64,000 nt of DNA from Gymnopilus junonius (GCA_015501075.1 JADNYJ010000039.1:1-64000), one strand, 5' to 3'. Counted from the stretch's first letter, positions 1 through 11,879 are shown. A program made the numbers and translations. The notes: generated by a model not told the origin, from the sequence alone.

Positions 1-21
1 GCATCATGATTCTATTTCAGG

Positions 22-250
22 TGTAATCATGGCCTTATGATTATGCATTGTTGCACCTTATTTACTGATCATGCTAACCTATAAAGGATCCCTTTAGGGG
101 TTCCGTTTCTTCCTTCCTTTTTCCCTAACGTCGTATCTACCTTGCTCTTCCGTATTACGCATTTTACGAAGCTTTTCCAAAATATACTCGATTCCTATTC
201 TTGATTGTGAGTCAGTGTTGCCTAGCCTGTTTTCGTAGGCTAGGCTTTCA
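22..250 (+). repeat. 5' LTR of the chromovirus
   Basis: A 229-bp direct repeat of 5,719-5,947. It has TG...CA ends, and a TATA-like CCTATAAAG near position 80 could be the core promoter. Four mismatches to the 3' LTR cluster at three sites (ACGTCG/ACATCG, ACGCATT/ACGTGTT, TACGAAG/TATGAAG). All four are transitions explained by loss of CpG. Confidence 0.97.
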
Positions 251-304
251 CTTTTTTTTGAATAGCAATCTTGAGTATCTCGAATTTCCCGCTGACCTTG
301 GACA

Positions 305-1838
305 ATGTCCCAAGGTTCTCTTGCTCTACCGCTCAGGGATAGCGATTGTGTGTGGTCAAACCACCAGAATCTGATACTCCCTCATTGCTTCGACCTTATT
401 GCTGTGGTAACACACACACGGTCAACCTTATCACCTCGTGAATTGCCCGCCGTGGCTCCTAAGCTGAGGCCACGTAACACCGCTGGGTTAACAGAACCCC
501 CCTCGGACCATACAACAGCCGATAGCATTGTACCTGAAAGCTCTCCGCTAAGCTCTCTGCTACCAAGTTTACCTCCCAGCCCATCTGGCAGTAATGAGGT
601 TGAACATCGGGATGCTCTGACCACCGTCCAACTGGAAAATCCCCCTCCTGCTCCATTGCCTTCCATGCTTTTACCTCCTTGTGCTCCTACATCTTCGATG
701 CTGCACCAAACTGTCCCCAAAACCAAACCCACTGCTCCTGCCAACTCCGATTCTGACAAATCTACCGCATATACCCACCCAAAGAATGCATATATCCATC
801 GCAACATGTCCGCTTCTACTTTGGCTACTGTCGAGCATCCCGTCACGAAGAACTGTCCAATTCTGACTGCGGGTGAACTCTCTGCGAAGGTCCTCGTTGA
901 CCTCAAAGACGCACATAATGATTACTTCATAGAGAAGGATATCGATGACACCGATAAGGTGAAGAAGATCCTGGGTGGTTTCAAGGACGTTCACGTCCAT
1001 GCCTGGATCGCGAATGAATGCGACATATTGCTCAAACTTTCCTATGCTGATTTCATGGCTCAAGTCTGCTCTCACTTCCTTCCTGCTGATTGGGAGGAGA
1101 AAGTCCGTGCGCAGATTCTCGGAATGCGGATGGACAAGGATGCTAAGTTCTGGGAGTGGTCCCAGCATATGCGAGCCTTGAACATTGTCCTTCGAGGAAC
1201 TCAGTCTCACCTCACCGACGTTGCTCTCCGTAACCAGCTCGAGGCTGGTCTCACAGAAAACCTCCGCTCTTTTTGCTTCCGCGAGAAACATAACAGCATC
1301 ACCGTTCTCAAGGACTGGGTTCTGGCAGTCAAGGGTGCTGATGAGAAATTGAGGGATGATCGCAAACGTAGTCGCGATGTCTTTTTGGAAGAGGCCGCTC
1401 GGAACAACAAGCGCGCCGCTCTTTCTTCCAACTCTCATAATGCCAATACCGCTCCTAAGACTGCCGCTACATCCTCTGGCATCAAGAACTGTCCCGTCTG
1501 CTCATGAAGAGCGTGCCCTTCTCAAGAAATATAATGGGTGCTTTAAATGCCGCCGATATAACCAACCCCATGGTGCGAAGGACGACGTCTGTGAATTCCC
1601 TGACGTCATACCTACAAAACTATTACTGCTGAACGTGATGCTGCTGGTAATCCTCCCAAGACTCCAACCACCTCTAGACCCTCCGGGAATGCTGCTGCCT
1701 CTTCTTCGAGGAGCAGGCCTGTCGCCGCTGTCACTTCTGCTACCGAGGAGCCAGCTTCTTCTGGCGAAGAGAGTTTCGTTGCCGCCATTGTGCAGTCTGC
1801 TGTGCTAGGAGATGGTTCCTTCTCCGAGAGCATGTGAG
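305..1838 (+). pseudogene. Gag of the chromovirus, frameshifted
   Basis: The Gag/nucleocapsid region. The first part (305 to about 1,500) starts with a proline/serine-rich segment. It continues into a helical Gag-like domain with the typical retrotransposon pattern around FWEWSQHMRALNIVLRGT. Near 1,500 the frame shifts by one. In the new frame a zinc-knuckle-like motif appears (CFKCRRYNQPH with a later Cys, about 1,539-1,592), then the frame returns near 1,610 to a Ser/Ala-rich tail ending at a TGA at about 1,836. Capsid assembly and RNA packaging are the family roles. With two frame changes this copy is not expected to make full Gag. Confidence 0.85.
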
Positions 1839-2463
1839 TCCCCCCCGTATCCGCTCTAAGCATTTTACTGCTAAGTTTAAAGTTTTTGTGCGTCATCTAG
1901 ATTTCGCATTAACTTTCGCTTGCCTGTTTGATAACGGTGCTCACTTAGTTTTGATTCGCCCTGAAGTTGTCGATGAACTCCGCTTAGAACGTATTGCTTT
2001 GAAGAAACCCGAAGAAGTTAGTGTCGCCATCAAGGATGGTAAAACCAAAAAGAAAATGCTTTTGACTCATTATGTGAAATTGTCTCTTACTTCCCTTGAT
2101 AATGCTTGGACTTCTAAGACTGTGTATGCTGTAATCGCCCCCGGACTTTGTATGCCTATCATCCTTGGACTACCATTTTTAGAGCATAATAATATTGTGA
2201 CTGATCATGCAGGTCGTACTTGCATTGATAAAATCTCTGGATACAATCTTCTCCACCCTGAGCCTATTTTGCCCCCACCTCCCCCTAGAAAGAAAGCTAC
2301 AGAGCAGATCAAATTTGCAAAGAAAGCTAAGAAGTTGATGCATGACGAGCTTGTCATGGTCTGCAAACAGCGAATTGCAGACAAGAAATTGGTGTTCGAA
2401 GATGTCAAGGATGTCGACATCATCGCCTCTATCCAGGATGCTGTTGAGCAAATGCCTCACTGA
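1834..2463 (+). pseudogene. Retropepsin-like protease region of chromovirus pol
   Basis: An open stretch of about 210 codons with a retropepsin signature. The active-site motif reads LFDNGAHLVLI, where DSG/DTG/DNG is usual, and a downstream ILGLPFLEHNNIVTDH matches the conserved ILG strand of Ty3 proteases. It lies in frame 1 while Gag is in frame 2, so a Gag-Pol frame change falls near 1,838. That change could be natural for the element or a mutation. The stretch ends at a stop just before the reverse transcriptase, where homologous elements read through, so a further frameshift near 2,455 is likely. Confidence 0.8.
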
Positions 2464-3945
2464 ACGTCTTGACAAATTGAGCTCCAAAGTTAAAACAAAA
2501 TTTAAAAGTGTTTTCGAGCCAATTCCGCACATTGATGACCTTCCGAATGATTATCTTGCGAGGATCAGGCTCAAAGATGCTGAGAAAGTAATCTCAAATC
2601 GTTCATACCCTTGTCCGAGAAAATACAAGGATGCATTCCGCACCTTGATCGGGCAACACTTAGAAGCAGGTCGGATTCGTCCATCTTCTTCTCCACATGC
2701 TTCACCTTGTTTCATCATTCCAAAGGCTGATCCCACTGCGCTGCCCCATTGGGTGAATGATTATAGACAGCTTAACTCAAATACTATTGTTGATAACCAT
2801 CCACTCCCGCATGTGGATGACATTCTTAATGACTGTGCTAAAGGCGTGATTTGGTCAACAATTGATATGACCAATTCCTTTTTCCAAACTAGAATGCATC
2901 CTGAGGATGTTCACTTAACCGCTGTCAACACTCCCTTCGGACTGTTTGAATGGCTTGTCATGCCTATGGGTTTAAGAAATGCCCCCGTGATTCATCAACG
3001 TCGAGTGGGTGCTGCTCTGCGAGAACATATTGGAGTGCGCTGCCATATTTACCTTGATGATATCATCATTTGGTCCTCTTCCGTCGAGCAACATTTGAGA
3101 GATCTTCAACTTGTTCTGAAGGCATTGCAATCTTCTCGCTTGTACATTAACGAGAAGAAGTGTAACTTTTTCCAGACCGAAATCAACTTCCTCGGTCATA
3201 AGGTTTCCGCTCGTGGAATTGAGGCTGATGAAAAGAAGGCGAAACAATTTTGGCCTGGCCCCGTCCTAAGTCAGCTACAAATGTCCGTGCTTTCATCGGT
3301 CTTGTCCGCTACCTCATGGTTTTCTTGCCTAAACTGGCTGAGCACACGTTGGTGCTCGGGGACCTCATTACAAAGGAGGCCGATAAAAAGTTTCCAGAAT
3401 GGACTGCTGCCCACCAAGCCACCTTCGACAACATCAAGGCACTTGTGGTCTCAAGGGATTGTTTAACAACTGTCGATCATGCTCTGATGCCCAATTACAA
3501 AATCTACGTAACAACTGATGCTAGCGACAAAGGGACTGGTGCTGTGCTTTCTTTTGGCACTTCTTGGGAATCCGCTCGTCCTGTTGCTTTTGATTCCATG
3601 ACGCTTAAAGGTGCGCAGCTTAACTACCCTGTACATGAGAAAGAGCTGCTGGCAGTGATCAGGGCACTTTTAAAATGGAGGGTTGACCTTCTTGGTGTCC
3701 CTTTCTTTGTCTACACCGATCACAAGACCTGGAGAATTTTAACGTGCAGAAAGACCTCTCCCGCATCAAGCACGCTGGATGGAGCTGATGTCCCAATACG
3801 ATGCAAAAATTGTGTATGTGAAAGGTGAAGATAACACAGTCGCTGATGCTCTTTCCCGCATGCAGAGTCCTTCTTCATTAATTGCGGATGCCGAGGCTGT
3901 CACTACCATCCATATTCACATTGTGCTTCCGACGAGGATGACATA
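2464..3945 (+). pseudogene. Reverse transcriptase and RNase H of chromovirus pol
   Basis: Reverse transcriptase motifs are visible in order: FEPIPHIDDLP leader, RSYPCPRKYK, WVNDYRQLNSNT, STIDMTNSFFQ, NTPFGLFEWLVMPMGL, and the catalytic box HIYLDDIIIW at about 3,040-3,070, followed by INFLGHKVS. The frame changes near 3,265, after which the connection and RNase H domains continue (AFIGLVRYLMVFLPKL, TDASDKGTGAVLSF, LNYPVHEKELLAVI, FVYTDHKT). Two more shifts near 3,730 and 3,780 precede the end motif [16 protein letters not shown]. Catalytic residues are present, but no single frame encodes the whole enzyme. Confidence 0.9.
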
Positions 3946-4048
3946 GTTTCTACTATCTCGTCCATTATTTGTCCTCTCACGTGGGATTCCCGTCCTCTCT
4001 ATCACGTGTCTGCCTTTCCGATGGCGAAGATGTGTCAACAATTGGTGT

Positions 4049-5163
4049 TTGCCTATGCTTGCAATTTCTGCTGATAAGTCCTTACTTGACGAAATTCGTG
4101 CTGGCTATCTGACAGATATGTGGATCAACAAAACACTGGCAAATGCAAAGGATGGAATGCCTGGCATTCGGGTTGATAATGGACTTTGGTATGTCGGTGA
4201 TAGATTGATTATTCCCCGGACAGGAAACATCAGAGAAACACTGTTCCATGCTGCTCACGACGTCCTCGGCCATTTTGGTTTTGACAAGACTTATGCTGCT
4301 CTTCGTGATTCATACTACTGGCCAACATGCGCCGAGACTTGGAGACTGCTTACGTTCCAGGATGCGTCGAATGTCAGAGAAACAAGGCTGCCACTATGAA
4401 ACCGTTCGGTCCTCTGCATCCACTGCCCGTACCGGATGCCAGAGGTGATTCCGTTGCTATGGATTTTGTAGGTCCTCTTCCCGAGGATGACGGGTTTGAT
4501 ATGATCGTCACTTTCACTTGTCATTTGGGTTCTGATGTTCGTGTCATCCCTTGCAGAATGAACCAGACTGCTGAAGACTTTGCTCTGATTTTCTTCAACA
4601 ACTGGTACTGCGAGAACGGCTTACCCTTGGATATTATTTCTGATCGCAATAAGCTTTTCACTTCTCATTTTTGGAAAGCTTTACATGTTCTAACGGGTAT
4701 TAAAGTTAAGATGTCCACAGCTTACCATCCCAAGACAGATGGTTCCAGTGAATGTATGAACAAAACAATCAATCAGATGCTACGCTATCATGTGGAACGC
4801 AACCAGAAGGGATGGGTTAAGTCCCTTCCTATCGTCCATTTTAACATTATGAACACCGTTAACAAGTCGACTGGTTTCTCACCCTTTCAACTGCATATGG
4901 GCCGGAGCCCAAAAGTAATACCTCCCTTAGTTCCCGGGAATGGTTTTGCCGACTCTCCGGAAGAAGAATGGGCTTGGAAACTCATCAGCGACTTGGAGAT
5001 ATTGACGATGGAAGCTCAGGATAACCTCCTCAAAGCTAAGATCGCCCAAGCTTCACAAGCTAACAAATCCCGTTCGCTCACTTTCCCTTTCAAAATAGGT
5101 GGTCGTGTAAAGCTTTCGACACTGCACCGGCGAGATGAATATAAGAAGACTGGAGACAAATGA
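4049..5163 (+). pseudogene. Integrase of chromovirus pol
   Basis: The zinc-binding HHCC domain begins around HAAHDVLGHFGFDKTYAAL and finishes, after a one-base loss in TGGCCAACATG near 4,325, with PGCVECQRNK. The catalytic core follows: first Asp in VAMDFVGPLP, second Asp in IISDRNKLFTSHFW, and Glu in TDGSSECMNKTINQ, a complete DDE set. The core ends in a typical INTNKSTGFSPF-like block (here NTVNKSTGFSPFQLHMG). The reading frame stops at a TGA (5,161-5,163) where related proteins have Arg, which fits a CGA to TGA transition. Confidence 0.9.
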
Positions 5164-5544
5164 GTCGCAAAATTCATGCCATGCTTCGATGGTCCTTATA
5201 CCATTATTGGTGTGGATGAAGATCATTCCACTGTCACTTTAGATCTCCCGAACTCTCCCAACATCTTTCCTACATTCCACACCTCCAACGTCATGCCCTA
5301 CATTGAGAATGATCCCGAGCTCTTCCCTGGTCAGGAATTCGAACGTCCCACTCCTGTCATGGTCAACGGCGAGCAAGAATATTTTGTATGTGACATCATT
5401 GATGAACGCCGCTGCGGCCGCGGATTCCATTATCTTGTGCATTACCAAGGTTACGGCCCTGAAGAAAATCGCTGGATGTCGGGATCCGAACTCAAAGACG
5501 CCGAAGTGCTCGACATCTGGTTGGCCAAGGTTGGGAACAGATAG
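5164..5544 (+). pseudogene. Integrase C-terminus with chromodomain
   Basis: It continues in the same frame after the TGA at 5,161. First comes a GPY/F-like module (MPCFDGPYTIIGVDEDH, PTFHTSNVMPY), then a chromodomain with the usual pattern YFVCDIIDERRCGRGFHYL, VHYQGYGPEENRW and a terminal helix. Chromodomains of this family direct integration to marked heterochromatin. That fits its place inside a CpG-depleted repeat island, but the target preference is inference. Confidence 0.88.
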
Positions 5545-5705
5545 GCTTTTTGTAGTACTATTTCTCCTTCTTCTTTGGCCAGCCAGTAGCTTTCCCACTG
5601 GGTTTTGACGCACCCGTGCTGAGTATTGTATGTATATTCTTATTTTTTCTATCTTATCTTTTTTCTCTCTATGGTTGCTATTTTTTGGGGTGTTCTCTTG
5701 CTACT

Positions 5706-5718
5706 GGAGGGGGGAGGG
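5706..5718 (+). other. Polypurine tract
   Basis: The run GGAGGGGGGAGGG directly abuts the 3' LTR and is the expected primer site for plus-strand DNA synthesis. Confidence 0.9.
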
Positions 5719-5947
5719 TGTAATCATGGCCTTATGATTATGCATTGTTGCACCTTATTTACTGATCATGCTAACCTATAAAGGATCCCTTTAGGGGTTC
5801 CGTTTCTTCCTTCCTTTTTCCCTAACATCGTATCTACCTTGCTCTTCCGTATTACGTGTTTTATGAAGCTTTTCCAAAATATACTCGATTCCTATTCTTG
5901 ATTGTGAGTCAGTGTTGCCTAGCCTGTTTTCGTAGGCTAGGCTTTCA
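5719..5947 (+). repeat. 3' LTR of the chromovirus
   Basis: 229 bp, 225 of 229 identical to the 5' LTR by direct reading. It is followed by the target duplication TCAGG at 5,948-5,952. Confidence 0.97.
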
Positions 5948-7790
5948 TCAGGGGATAGAATTCTATTTCTAAATAAGTGTGATACTTAAGGAATAGTTGT
6001 GGCCCAAGGTTCTTGGTAAACATATCAGCAATGTTGTCAGCTGTGTTAACTCAATAGAGTTTGATGTTGCCAAGTTTGACTTGTTCCCTTATGTAATGAT
6101 ATCTTACTTCAATGTGCTTAATACCCTTTTGAGTGATGGGGTTCTGAGCATTAAAGATAGCACCATTACTGTCACTGTAAAGTGGGATGTAAGGTATGGG
6201 AATGCCAAGTTCTGAGAATAGAATCTTGAACCATGCACAATCATGTGCACAGTTGGAGAGTGCCATGTACTCAGCCATCATTGATGATGTTGATACAAGA
6301 GTTTGCATTTTAGAGTGCCATTTGACACTAGCATTGGCAAGGGAAAAAAAGTATCCCTGTGTCAATCTGCATTTGTGATCTAACTCTGTTCTATCATCAC
6401 CATATGAGCATCACAATAGGCATATAAACCAGCATCACTGTTTCCATTGAACACAAGAGCATAATCATGTGTGCCAACTAAGTAGTGCATGATATACATA
6501 GCTCAGTTCAGATGTTCATCAGATGGGTTCACAGTGAACTTAGCCATCTGGGTAACAGTGAAAGCTATATTGGGATATGTTCCTAGCATTAAATATAGCA
6601 GAGAACTGATCACCAATTGATATTGGGACCAAAGAGAAGCTGAAGAAGTCCCTTCAAAGGGTTTGGGCTTATACCCAGTAGGTAGTGGAGTTCTAGTGGA
6701 CTTGGCATTGGTCATGCCAAATTGCTCAAGGATTTTGTCAAGATAAGGTTTTTGGTCAATATAAGTCTTACTATCCTTGTATCTGATATTCATCTGGAGA
6801 AACTCCTGACATAAGCCAAGGTCATGACACTTCCATTCAGTCATGAATAGTTGTTTCTTCTCATGGACCATTTTGGTGTTTGGACCTGTGATGATGATAT
6901 CATCAACATATGCCAACATGATGACAAGGGTCCCATCACTATGTTTAGCAACAAAGATGCCAGCATTGGCATAAAGGCATGTGAACCTGAGTTCCTTTAA
7001 GGATTGATCAAGTTCATACCACCAAGCATATGTGGCTTGTTTTAGCCCATAGATTGCTCTGTGGAGGCAGAGTACTTTCTTCTCCTGTCCCTTGACAATA
7101 AACCCTTTGGGTTGTTCCATGTATAACTCCTTGTCAAGGTTTCCATAAAGAAATGCAGACTTGACATCAAGGGATTCTACTCTCCACTTTCCTAAAGCAG
7201 CTAGAGCCAAAATAGTATGGACTGACTCAAACTAGACAGCTGGTGAGAAGATCTCATCATAGTCTAGGCTTTCTATTTGGGAAAATCCCTTGGCAACTAG
7301 ATGGGCTTTTTTATGTCCATTGGACTTAATATTGAAAACCCAATGATTTTTAATGGCCTTACAGCCCAGAGAAAGGTCTGCAAGCTCATAGATGTCATGC
7401 TTTCAAAGTGCCTTTAGTTCTTTGATCTGAGCATTGTGCCATTCCTGTTGTTGTTTGGCAGGCAATTGCCAAAGGTCCTTGGTAGTCCAATTACAGACAT
7501 CCATTGGATCAGGAAGCCTATCATCAGAAATTGCCTTAGAAAGTAAATAGGCATACCAATGTGCTCCCCCTTCTGCTTCCTTATTGGGATTATATGGGTA
7601 CATGCTGTCATTGCTAGATGCTGTAGACAAATAAGGATTGGACCTTATTGTGCCTAATCTCTTTCAACAATCTTTATTGGACATAGTACCAGGTGGGTAT
7701 GCATTACCCTCCTTTTGCATAGTAGTCCTCTCACAAGTGCTCCTTCTTGGGGCTTTGCCTGTAGCTCCCCCTGATGATAAGCTAGGTAGT
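5948..7790 (-). pseudogene. Ty1/copia pol remnant (RT and RNase H)
   Basis: Minus-strand 3' part of a copia polyprotein. From 5' to 3': the hinge around PRRSTCERTTMQKEGNAYPPG (about 7,700-7,780), the RT entry DIYELADLSLGCKAIKNHW, then LDVKSAFLYGNLDKELYMEQ, the catalytic LAYVDDIIITG, and the RNase H segment AEYMALSNCAHDCAWFKILF with the SDSNGAIF box. It ends with IADMFTKNLG and YHTYLEIEFYPL. Internal stops are present (one replaces Arg in SPAV-stop-FES, near 7,230). Arg is replaced by His at several conserved places (NHW, NGHKK, KAHLV). No Gag, protease or integrase was found upstream. The chromovirus split the last codons, so the final bases lie at 1-21. Confidence 0.9.
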
Positions 7791-10700
7791 TTGGAGATAT
7801 GAAAAACAAAATAGATTGCTTTTATTTTAACCCAACAAATAAACCTTGACATGTGTAAGTTCTGGGGGGTGTTTAAGTATCAATGTCTTTTAATTAAGTT
7901 CACTTTTATGAAGTTTTACAATGAAATATATGGGTTTTTAGATAGAGGATCTCTTTAATTGAATATCTGTCTTAGAACTTCTCTGAACTTTGAATTCTCT
8001 CTTCTTGAGATAAAACTAGACTCTGGCTATGATTCTGGACTAAAAGACTTCATACTTTTGTAGCTGAGTGATGCTCTGTCTACTCCCAACTACTCAACTA
8101 GGTCCTGACTTGTATAAAGCCTTTGCTTAATTTATCTCTATTCTGAGCTCAATTCTTAAGTTTGTCTGAAGCTTTCTGCGCTTTTATGTCAATTAAATGT
8201 CTTTCTATTATCTAGTTTAGAAGCCAGATGCTTGATTGTATTACTATGACTCAAGGGGTGCTGTCTGCTTGCTTTTCTACACTAATTCTACTGGCTTATA
8301 TACTGTTTTTTAGAGGTCTTACTAAAGCTACATTAATAAGTGCTATGTAATTAATTATCTCATCATTGGTCTGCTTCAGAGTGAAGGGAATTATGCCATT
8401 GGCAGGGCATATTCATCAACCACTGAATATTTAATGCATTGCCATTTAAGGCATTTACCAGATTAATATTCCTGCTGTTGCAATCTTGCAGCAGCCAGTA
8501 CATTATAGCATCCTTAATATTTTATCTGCATTGCAGAGGACTTGTATGAGCCCTCAGGGGATGGCTAATGTGTCTGGGACAGGTGTAAACTCATTAGTTT
8601 ACAAGGTAGCACAAGGGGACAAGTGCCTTTGCCTCACTTCTTCATATTACTAAAAATAGCACCTGCTCTGATATCAATCATTGTGGATTATTCCACTTCT
8701 GGTTACATTCCTCCAGATGGTAAAATAGATTACACCACTTCAGAGAAATTGACTTGTTTTGGCTGCCATTCCACATTCTATATCAGGCCAAAAGGCTTTT
8801 CCCATTGTCTGTGCACATTTCTGCACTCCCTTGGTATTTAATTTTAAATAGCTTGAGGCCCCTACTAGTGTGTAAGGACTGTAGTAATCTGCTTTCATAT
8901 CTTATAATAAATGATTAATGACTACTGGTTTATTTGAGTATATCATAATCATTGTATCTTCTGATATCAAGCTTTTAATGTGGTTTTCTCAAGTATATTT
9001 GGGGTGTCTAAGCTCAGGAAGGCTATCAACAACCTATATTAATTTATAGAGATGGCCAAAAATTATGGGGATTGCCCATTTTCACACATAGCCCTGTAAC
9101 AGTCTCATCAACACCACACCTATCCCAGTGTGGGAAGTGAGGGGTATAGTGCAGTAGGAGCATCATTCATCAGCAAGAATGAACAGCTACTGGGGAGGCA
9201 GGCATGTGCACCAGCACAGGCAATGCATGTCTGCTGCACCCCTGCTCACTGCACACTGTTGGCCATATACAGCAGCTGTGAAAGCAATGCTCAGCAACTG
9301 CTCACACTCATGTATGATAAGGTGGCAGCAGGAGGGGAAGGGATAGTCATGGCCATGTCCCAGATGGTCCTCAAGCTCACTCATGCACATGAGGGCTATG
9401 GCAGCTCCAAAGGGGAGCACTGAGGCTGAATCCATTCAACTTATGCTTGAAGCAAGGAAGGGACACAGGCAGAGGTGGCAGTGGCATTGGCAGCAGAGAT
9501 GATCACTGAATACTAGCTCAACTGATACTTGCATATGAGAAGCTGGCTGAGGTGGTTTGGGCCTCTGATGATGACAATGCCACTACCAGCTTGTATTTAC
9601 AATCAGGTGGACATGGAGTGGCAGTGAAGGCATCATCATCAAGCATCCATAGAGCAGAACAGGAGGATAACCCACCTCCAGCTCACTCTTGAGTGTGAGG
9701 GAGGTGGGGGTATGAAGATGGTGATCAGGCAGTGGGGTGTCCTCCTTTGGCTCACTCTTGCAGCAAGGGAGGTGGATAGGCATTGAACATGCCACTAGCA
9801 GTAGATAGACCTAAGAAAGAGAAAGAAAATATTAGTAATAAGATTGAAAGAGGAAAAAAAAGAAAGAATATGCTTGCATAAAGTCATGAGCACATCCTTG
9901 GATGTACCTGGCAGGCCTCCCTCTTCTAGGGTCCCCCTTGTGCTATTCAAACCTCAACCTTTCAAAGAAAGTCCACATCCTCACATGAGGGAGGGGCAGT
10001 GTAGTAGCAAGATGAGGAGTGGGAAAGATGAGAGAGAGGAGGAAAAAGATGAGGTTGGCAACACAGTTGATTGCATTCAGAGTTTGCTGGCCTGCAGTCT
10101 GCAGGCTGACCTCATCCTCTAGAATATATTAACCTCTCCAAGTCTTCAGCAAACACAATCATTGTTATGTTCAATAACACATGATCATGTTTTGTTGAAT
10201 GAGCAGGAGTGGGAATATTGAAAGGTAAAGTTCAATATTCCCACTGGTCACATGACACAATCTACAAAGGCAAGTTGAACTTTGAAGGTCAACTTGCTCT
10301 TGTCATATGACCTCTATCATCATCCATCCTTGCCTGCCTCTCCCTTCCCTTCTCTCATTCTTGCCTCTTCTCTGCCTCAACCATGAGTGTATAAGCCCTT
10401 GATGGGCAAGTATGTGCATCCATTGTAGGAGCACCTTTGGTCTGGTCTGGCCCTGCCCTTCCTTGCCTCTGAGTTCCTCCTTGCCTCTTGTCTCTTCCTA
10501 CTCCACTGCCTCACCTTGCAGCTCAATGTCACATGGCCCTTGATATGCTACATCATGCATCACAGCAGTGCCACTGGCAGGCACTGATAATGACACACCC
10601 TCTCATTGACTACACACAGTGTCTGCCATGTCACAGGTGTGTCCTTGCCCCCTCTCAGTATTGACCATTGCTAACAAAGGTATGCACCCAGCCTGCTGAT

Positions 10701-11879
10701 TTGTTAGATTCCACATCTATCCCTGATGTCCTTCTTTAACTCTCACCCCCAGCCTATGACATGTCACTTGTAGGCCATGGCTGCACCCTGTCATTGCTGC
10801 TAACCAGCAGCAGATCTGCCATATCATGAGTAAGCTCTACCTCCCATTTTTGAATGTATACACATCTGACAAGCCCATGTAGTTGCCATCACTCCTCTTT
10901 GTGTACCATCTATGACCCAGCAACCATTTCTCTCTGCCATTATGCCATGTGCATGCTGTCTCCCTTTTGTCTCCTCTTGTAGCTGCTATCCTGACCCTCA
11001 CTTTGGTCACACATCATGTTTGGTAAGCTTACCATTTCTATGAGTTGTTTTATAATTGCTGATCACTTATTTCTTCTAGGTCTGACCCTCCATTATGTAA
11101 TGTCTTATTGCATGATGTGAAGACAGTTTAGTATAGCCAGTGTTCAGTGTAGTTACTGCACATGACCCAGATGTCAGCCAATTTCAGTTGCTGCATGGAC
11201 TGTACATCCATCAGTCTTAATTCTGACAAAATTTTTATTTTAATCAATCATTGTACATCTTAAGTGTGTTTTACTTGAGTTCTCTGTTTTTTTTCATTCC
11301 TGCAACAGCTGCAGTGAATTTTTTCTGGTGAGGCCCAAAATAGACTCTTCACATGGCAGCTGTCCAGATGTGGGAATCACTGTGCCAAGGCCCCAGCTAT
11401 GACATTCACTGATAGCCAAGATAAGAATTGGCTCTTTTAGCTTCAACTCTTATCATCCTTGCTCATTCCTGCTCATTGTCCAGAGGCATTGCAAGTGCAT
11501 TGCACCCTCATATGTCTTTCAAACTTGTATAAAGTGTGTTAAAAAGCTTATTTTTATGTGCTTTATGTCTAGGATTTCTTTGGGCAACTGCACTTGCTAT
11601 GTTGTCTGTCTCAGCCAAATTCCTGACTTGCAATGACTGTGAAACAATGAGAGGATTTGAGGTGGTGGTGAGAGGGGAAGAGGTGTTGTAATGGTTTGTG
11701 GTTGCACTTGCCTGGAGAGTGTTCTAGGGTGAGGTCATTCTGGTATGCCAAAAGTAACATGGCACATAGTGTTCCATTCCTCATCAAATCTGGTTGGTGT
11801 TCCCAGGTCCCCCTCCTCCTCTAGTCCTTCACTTGAAGTTATAGCCCTGCCTCTACCATAACTCCTGCCTCTACCTCAC
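7791..11879. other. CpG-depleted repeat DNA without a recognisable gene
   Basis: Four kilobases with no domain or convincing coding region on either strand. Open stretches near 9,130-9,420 and 9,583-9,795 carry no recognisable motif, and such openness is easy where CGA-type sequences have been erased. The DNA is probably old transposon sequence whose identity has been lost. It contains a pair of hairpins at 10,209-10,311. Confidence 0.6.
10209..10311. repeat. Two adjacent hairpins inside the repeat island
   Basis: The first hairpin is a perfect 14-bp inverted repeat, GTGGGAATATTGAA (10,209-10,222) and its complement (10,231-10,244), with an 8-base loop. A second, GCAAGTTGA/TCAACTTGC (10,270-10,278 and 10,289-10,297), is itself enclosed by GGTCACATGAC (10,246-10,256) and GTCATATGACC (10,301-10,311), one mismatch. 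These could be ends of small inverted-repeat transposons; function is unknown. Confidence 0.75.

Larger units (their letters stand above)
22..5947 (+). mobile_element. Ty3/gypsy chromovirus, full-length but coding-defective
   Basis: A complete LTR retrotransposon of 5,926 bp. It is bounded by two 229-bp LTRs that begin TGTAATCA and end CTTTCA, and flanked by a 5-bp direct repeat TCAGG at 17-21 and 5,948-5,952. Internal order is Gag, protease, reverse transcriptase, RNase H, integrase and a C-terminal chromodomain, which is the chromovirus order in the Ty3 family. A polypurine tract abuts the 3' LTR. No TGG-initiated tRNA primer site follows the 5' LTR (the sequence is CTTTTTTTTGAAT), so priming may be non-canonical; this is an inference. 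At least eight frame changes or stops break the coding region, although the LTRs differ at only four positions. It inserted into the end of a copia pol remnant. Confidence 0.95.

Noticed and set aside
1490..1850. Programmed frameshift or readthrough between gag and pol
   Set aside because: The double frame change around the zinc knuckle plus many later breaks look like mutation; no slippery heptamer with structure is evident.
5948..6000. Start of a copia 3' LTR at the chromovirus insertion site
   Set aside because: The flank still reads as copia pol (YHTYLEIEFYPL), so the insertion lies in coding sequence and no LTR start is visible.
9130..9423. Open frame of 97 codons in the CpG desert
   Set aside because: No domain and no real ATG context; expected by chance in CpG-free GC-moderate DNA.
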